From the NCBI GenBank assembly GCA_009842245.1, contig VYFT01000049.1, positions 1-54,458 of the forward strand: DNA of 54,458 bases, given 5' to 3'. The DNA is from Gammaproteobacteria bacterium. Its GTDB lineage: Bacteria; Pseudomonadota; Gammaproteobacteria; Pseudomonadales; Azotimanducaceae. The notes beneath the pieces are model-generated. The model ran no database searches. It worked only from the letters and a program-made list of their open reading frames with translations, and was not told the DNA's origin. Below, in pieces: positions 46,169 to 54,458 of the stretch. Numbering within the stretch: the first letter of the stretch is position 1; each line of letters starts with the position of its first letter. A program made the position numbers and the translations under genes.

Positions 46169-46265
46169 AATGAATTACCTCAAAAGTGCAATTGGTATGA
46201 GTGAGCACACAAGTTGCCAGAGAAAATACAGACAGAATTCTATTTGTCGCCAAAGCCCTATGATG

Positions 46266-50307
<4,042 letters not shown>

Positions 50308-50372
50308 TTCTCACTCCATGTTGTTCTAAATCTCGAGAGACCGAGCCCCTCGACATCATTTGGTTGAACCCG

Positions 50373-53300
50373 TTATTCCAAGTCAACCGATACCACTCGA
50401 GATACTCCTGCTTCCTGCATCGTAATGCCAATCAGCGACTCGGCAAAGTTCATTGTACCGCGCGAGTGGGTAATAATCAAGAATTGTACGTCATTTGCCA
50501 TGGAATGGATTAACTTTCCGAATCGCGAAACGTTATGTGCATCAAGCGGCGCATCGACCTCGTCGAGGATGCAAATGGGGCTCGGGTTCAGTTCAAACAT
50601 CGCAAAAGTAAACGCTAACGCGGCTAACGCCTTCTCTCCAGCCGAGAGTTGGCTTAAATTTTTGATTTGCTTGCCAGGTGGTTGCAGACGCATCGAGACT
50701 CCGGCAGTCAATGGGTCATCATCGGTCATTACAAGCGTCGCTCGACCACCGCCAAATAGTCGGGTGAACACTTTTTGAAACTTTTCGTTCGTGTTCGTGA
50801 ATGCTTCATTGAAGAGAACCAATGTTTCTTTGTCGATTTTTTGCATCGCTTGTTTAAGTGTATCTTGCGATGTTTCAAGGTCATGGATTCGAGACTCGTA
50901 TGTTTCGTACTCGGCTTTGCGTGCATCTAGATCTTGCGCAGCAGCAAGATTTACCGCTCCCAATTTTTCTATGCGCCTTTCGGTTCTGTCAAGTACACGC
51001 GTCAATGATTCTTCGTTGTCGTCAGGATCCAATGATTCCTTAGCCTGCTCTAACTCTATATTCAGTGTTGACAATTCGCTCAACAAAAACTCGAGCTTTG
51101 ATGTAACCTGTATGTGTTCTTCTCTTAATTTTTGTGCCGCTTGTTGTCTTTGATCGACCAACAGTTGTTGTTGAGATTCCTCGACGTTTTTCTCGCGAAT
51201 CTGGTGCAATATCGAGTCACGTTCTGCTCGCACGGTTGCTAATTCTTGATCTACGGTCGCAGCTTGCTTAACCACGTCTGCTAGTTGCGTTTCGAGTTCG
51301 AGAATCGACTCGGCATCGACTTGAATCTGTTCATCTAAAAGTTGTACGCGCTGTTTGAGGTCGACTAGACTTTTCGTCAGGAGTTCGCTACTCAAGGTGA
51401 AGGATGTAATTCGAGCTTGTAAATTACTGCATTCCAAGTCTAGGCGATGGTGTTCCGCTTGCGCGGCTCGATCTTCCTGCAACGCTTGTGCGGAAGCAAC
51501 GCCGTTTTCTTTTTCTTTATCCTGAAGTTGTTTTCTCGTTTTGTCTAACTTCGCAGTTTCTGCATTTAGTTTGGAGATGTAGCTATCCTGACTGCTCAAA
51601 TCTTGTTCTAGCGTTAGCTTCCGTTCCTTAATTGATTCACGTTCTCGTTCCGCGTTGGCGGAGCGTACACTTGCTTGGTAATGTTCAAGCTTATGTTGGT
51701 CAATTCTTGCGTTGATTTCTGTCAGTTTTGAACTAGCTTCACTTTGTTGCTGACGAACAGCACGAAGTAGCTCGCGCAACTCCGTACGACGTTGGGACCG
51801 CGCCGCAATTTTTTGAAGTGTCGCCTCGTGTTCTCTCGCTTTCCCATCGTAACGTTTGTTTAGTCCTTGCAACTCTTTTCGGTTCTCTAAAAGTGTATTC
51901 TTGTCTCGCGTGCTACCATTAAACCGAATCCAATTCTTGCCTACCCATATACCTGTCTTTGTAACCGTACTCTCATGCGGCTTCAGTTGTTTTTGGCGTA
52001 CAAGTGCAGCTTCCAATGTTTCATCGACGAACACCTCTGCACACGGCACGGGAACATATTCTCGACCTTGGGTAATTACATGTGCTAGTCTAGAACCGGA
52101 TTCAGATTCGGACGAAGGAGTTACGAGAACGGCATCACTCTTTTGCAATACCTTTACAGAGCTGTCTTTAAATTCAAAGCTGCTCACGGTAATAGCCGGT
52201 AAAAAAGAACTCAGAACCACTTCTACAGCTTTCTCATAACCGGGTTTTACAGCGATAATTTCACCGACTTTTGGTTGCTTTTGAAGCTCGTGAGTCGGCG
52301 CTGACTGTTCTTGTTTTGTTGATTCTGTCTGTAAAGACTGTTCAATCAGGGCAGTGAGTGCGCTACGCCTCTCACGAATTTCACTTAAATCGAGTTCCAG
52401 TTCCTGACGAACTTTCTCATCTTCTACATCAAGCTGTTCTAAAGTCTCTAGCTCATCGTCGAGTTCCTTCGTACGTTGTAGTGCGTGTTGTAGCTCGCCT
52501 TCCAGATGGTTCTTTTGACGATCGAGAGTTTTATCGTCTTCTTCATCGGGCTCGTACGTCGCCAATATTTCATCGAGTTCTAAATCTCTGCGCTCGAAGT
52601 CTTCCAATTCCTTTTGCAGCCGAGTTCGTTGGTCAGTCTGTAACGACAACTCGTTGGACTTCTCGTTAAACTCCTTCAGAAAATTGACCCATTCTTGACG
52701 CCAGGTATCGACCGCATCTTGCTTTGCGGTGTATTCGTTCCGAGATTCAACACACTTTTCTGCAGCGATCGTTCGGTCTTGTGTTATCTGCGTAAGTTCC
52801 GCGCGCAGATCTGCTATTTGAGTCTGCTGTTCCGCGAGTTGCTTTTCTTGATCCGTTTGTGCGTGAATAGCTTCTTCTCGTGCGTGTTCTGCCTCTTTGC
52901 GACGCTGTTTACGTTGGCGGCTCTCTTCTTCAATGCGCGCAAGCGTGCCACGAGTCTCAAACGACTGCCCCTGAATGACATTAAACTGTTCAAGACAGTC
53001 GGACTCTCGAACTCGTAAGGTGTCTAGAACGGTTCGAATTGACTGCATAGCAGCTAATTCTCTGTCTACTTGGAGTGAACTATCCTGAATTCGTCCCTCT
53101 TGTTCTTCAATTTGAGTTTCAACGGTTTGTATGCGAAGTACGACAAGTTTCGCTTGGACACTACGTTGCTTTTCGCGTAAATCTGAATAGCGCGCTGCTT
53201 CTCGAGCTTGTCGCTCCAAGTATTTAATTTGGCGAGAGAGTTCAGTCGCATGATCTTTGACACGTTCAAGGTTTTCGGACGTAGCTTCAATCTTTCTTTC

Positions 53301-53840
53301 AGTCTCTCGGCGGCGTTCACGATACTTTGATACACCTGCAACTTCTTCTAAGTGATTTCTTAACTCCTCAGGTTTTGCAGTGACAATCCGACCAACGAAT
53401 CCTTGCTCGATTACCGAATAACTTCGCGCCCCAAAACCTGATCCCAAGAACAAATCACGAATGTCTCGTTTTCGACAACGACGTCCGTTTAAGTAGTACT
53501 TCGAGGGAGACTCTTGATCTATTTCGCGCCTTAGTGCGATTTCGCCATACTTGGCGTAGCTACCCCCAATCCTGTGGTCTTGGTTATCAAAGAGCAACTC
53601 AATAGTCGCTTGTCCCGAAGGAGCGCGCGTATCAGACCCTTCAAAAATGACATCCGCGAGTTCATCTCCTCGCAATTGACTCGCTTGGCTTTCCCCTATT
53701 CCAAGACGTATCGCATCGACGATATTTGATTTACCACAACCATTGGGGCCGACTACTACCGTTACGTTGTGCGGTAAGTCTATGACGGTAGGATCGACAT
53801 AGGACTTAAAACCAGCAAGCTTTAGAGACTTTAGACGCAT
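50373..53840 (-). CDS. smc: Chromosome partition protein Smc
   Basis: Smc compacts and resolves chromosomes as a ring-shaped dimer, often loaded at parS by ParB. The 1155-residue protein has an N-terminal Walker A (GPNGCGKSNIVDAI, residues 31-44), long coiled coils either side of a hinge (about residues 515-665), the signature LSQLSAGEKALAALA and Walker B ICILDEVDAPLD near the C-terminus. It is the first gene of smc-zipA-ligA. Possession of Smc rather than MukB agrees with the parS site at the left end. ATG start, weak ribosome-binding site. Confidence 0.96.
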   Translation of the reverse strand: MRLKSLKLAGFKSYVDPTVIDLPHNVTVVVGPNGCGKSNIVDAIRLGIGESQASQLRGDELADVIFEGSDTRAPSGQATIELLFDNQDHRIGGSYAKYGEIALRREIDQESPSKYYLNGRRCRKRDIRDLFLGSGFGARSYSVIEQGFVGRIVTAKPEELRNHLEEVAGVSKYRERRRETERKIEATSENLERVKDHATELSRQIKYLERQAREAARYSDLREKQRSVQAKLVVLRIQTVETQIEEQEGRIQDSSLQVDRELAAMQSIRTVLDTLRVRESDCLEQFNVIQGQSFETRGTLARIEEESRQRKQRRKEAEHAREEAIHAQTDQEKQLAEQQTQIADLRAELTQITQDRTIAAEKCVESRNEYTAKQDAVDTWRQEWVNFLKEFNEKSNELSLQTDQRTRLQKELEDFERRDLELDEILATYEPDEEDDKTLDRQKNHLEGELQHALQRTKELDDELETLEQLDVEDEKVRQELELDLSEIRERRSALTALIEQSLQTESTKQEQSAPTHELQKQPKVGEIIAVKPGYEKAVEVVLSSFLPAITVSSFEFKDSSVKVLQKSDAVLVTPSSESESGSRLAHVITQGREYVPVPCAEVFVDETLEAALVRQKQLKPHESTVTKTGIWVGKNWIRFNGSTRDKNTLLENRKELQGLNKRYDGKAREHEATLQKIAARSQRRTELRELLRAVRQQQSEASSKLTEINARIDQHKLEHYQASVRSANAERERESIKERKLTLEQDLSSQDSYISKLNAETAKLDKTRKQLQDKEKENGVASAQALQEDRAAQAEHHRLDLECSNLQARITSFTLSSELLTKSLVDLKQRVQLLDEQIQVDAESILELETQLADVVKQAATVDQELATVRAERDSILHQIREKNVEESQQQLLVDQRQQAAQKLREEHIQVTSKLEFLLSELSTLNIELEQAKESLDPDDNEESLTRVLDRTERRIEKLGAVNLAAAQDLDARKAEYETYESRIHDLETSQDTLKQAMQKIDKETLVLFNEAFTNTNEKFQKVFTRLFGGGRATLVMTDDDPLTAGVSMRLQPPGKQIKNLSQLSAGEKALAALAFTFAMFELNPSPICILDEVDAPLDAHNVSRFGKLIHSMANDVQFLIITHSRGTMNFAESLIGITMQEAGVSRVVSVDLE

Positions 53841-54138
53841 GTCAAATAAACCGAAGCGCGTGCAAGGAAAACGTAAACCTAATCGTTACGAAATGCACAA
53901 AAAACAAGTAGTACAAAGCAACATGTTAAGCACTTTGTAGTCGATACAAGCACTAGAATTAAAAAAAATTGTAATTCTCCAACAAATCGTACAAATTTTG
54001 ACGATTTTGCTTGTTACGACCTGCTAGAAAGTCGGTTGGGCGGCTTAGTTACTCTGACTGGCCAGACGTACTTAGCGAGGCAAAACAGGGAATTCAACCT
54101 GCTACCAATCCGGGGTGTCGTTCCCAGTTCTTACCAGA

Positions 54139-54182
54139 AGAGAAGAATCGTTCCGATTCAACTAGCGGAACGAATCTTCTCT
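54139..54182. repeat. Long stable hairpin (17-bp stem, 10-base loop)
   Basis: AGAGAAGAATCGTTCCG (54139-54155) pairs with CGGAACGAATCTTCTCT (54166-54182) with one mismatch. The loop is ATTCAACTAG. No T-tract follows on either strand, so it is not a standard terminator. It may be a domain of a structured RNA, or a repetitive palindromic element. Confidence 0.7.
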
Positions 54183-54218
54183 TACACGATACCTCTCATC
54201 TGCGGAAGTAGTAGTCTG

Positions 54219-54354
54219 TGTAATGTTTGCCGATTGACAAACTGATAGAAAATCGGCCGGGTTCGCGCCTTCCATGTCCGGAGACCTCCATGGCGATAAG
54301 TGTTGCTCTTCCGTGAGCACCCCCCGGTCGATCGGAATGGTTGGTTGCATTACA
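54219..54354. ncRNA. Candidate structured RNA (riboswitch-like or ncRNA), strand unknown
   Basis: Nested complementary segments can be paired: TGTAATG (54219-54225) with CATTACA (54348-54354); GTTTG (54225-54229) with CAAAC (54238-54242); ATCGGCCGGG (54252-54261) with CCCGGTCGAT (54323-54332, one G-T pair); CCATG (54272-54276) with CATGG (54289-54293); TGCTC (54304-54308) with GAGCA (54315-54319). GCCGATT (54229-54235) can instead pair with AATCGGC (54251-54257), which competes with the long helix. I do not recognise a known family. The call rests on complementarity read by eye. Confidence 0.4.
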
Positions 54355-54458
54355 AATTCCTGTTGTGAATTTTTTCGATGTATCGAACTCTGACACGCAA
54401 TACTTTCCGTTTTAAAGTGAATAATATACTGAAAATTCTCTTTTGTTCAACTTTTGTT

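Larger units (their letters stand above)
53841..54458. other. Intergenic region with extensive secondary structure, no clear gene
   Basis: The 618 bases right of smc show no reading frame I trust: several short overlapping frames are open in different phases, none with a family match or good start. The left part (53841-54000) is AT-rich and should hold the smc promoter on the minus strand. The middle part (54001-54356) is richer in G and C and full of inverted repeats. The right end is AT-rich again and cut by the window edge. Confidence 0.7.

Noticed and set aside
54010-54020. CTTGTTACGAC, which matches the reverse complement of the conserved 16S rRNA 3' region
   Set aside because: Only 11 bases match and the neighbouring sequence does not continue as rRNA.
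54162-54350. 62-codon frame on the minus strand in the right intergenic region
   Set aside because: It overlaps other open frames in different phases and the stem structures, and has no family features or good ribosome-binding site.

Overview
The window is a chromosomal segment from a gammaproteobacterium. The evidence is gammaproteobacterial gene orders: murJ-ribF-lspA divergent from rpsT, rplU-rpmA-obgE divergent from ispB, rluD divergent from bamD, and smc-zipA-ligA. ZipA is itself typical of this class. Base composition looks moderate by eye, GTG and TTG starts are common, and spacers are short. A CYP153-like cytochrome P450, MsrPQ and the transporters would fit a free-living aerobe, perhaps marine, but no species can be named. 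A perfect 16-bp parS palindrome (83-98) suggests the window lies in the origin-proximal part of the chromosome.

Layout: 1-2.3 kb, parS, phhB and the MsrPQ methionine sulfoxide reductase. 2.4-6.3 kb, a GPP34 (GOLPH3-like) protein convergent with ilvI-ilvH-ilvC. 6.3-15.1 kb, housekeeping genes: rluD, bamD, lspA, ribF, murJ, rpsT, obgE, rpmA, rplU, ispB and tRNA-Pro(CGG). ileS, usually found between ribF and lspA, is absent there. 15.2-18.8 kb, a membrane protein, an ABC-2 exporter pair and a FemAB/GNAT-like protein. 18.8-25.7 kb, a compact six-gene operon RDD-SpoIIM-DUF4129-DUF4350-MoxR-DUF58, probably one membrane-associated AAA+ system. 25.7-30.3 kb, four small RDD-family paralogues with an N-terminal NPYxxP motif. 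The spacers between the first three hold decayed pieces of the DUF58 gene, so the array arose by tandem duplication of a DUF58-RDD unit. A DUF4143-type AAA ATPase with a palindromic operator sits inside the array. 30.4-40.9 kb, asnS, a heterodimeric MdlAB-like ABC exporter, lipA, an M17 aminopeptidase, cysS and an M20 peptidase that seems to use an AUU start. 40.9-46.2 kb, an HNH nuclease, a SPOR lipoprotein, a peroxiredoxin, a DMT permease, an ABM protein and the P450. 46.3-53.8 kb, ligA-zipA-smc on the minus strand. LigA is about 906 residues long because it carries three extra diverged helix-hairpin-helix modules. 53.8-54.5 kb has no convincing gene but contains a 17-bp-stem hairpin and a nested set of complementary segments that look like a structured RNA.

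The strongest leads are the DUF58/RDD duplication array beside the MoxR operon, the LigA with multiplied HhH modules, the parS site and the candidate structured RNA at the right edge. All functional names come from reading motifs and gene order by eye; no database search was run.
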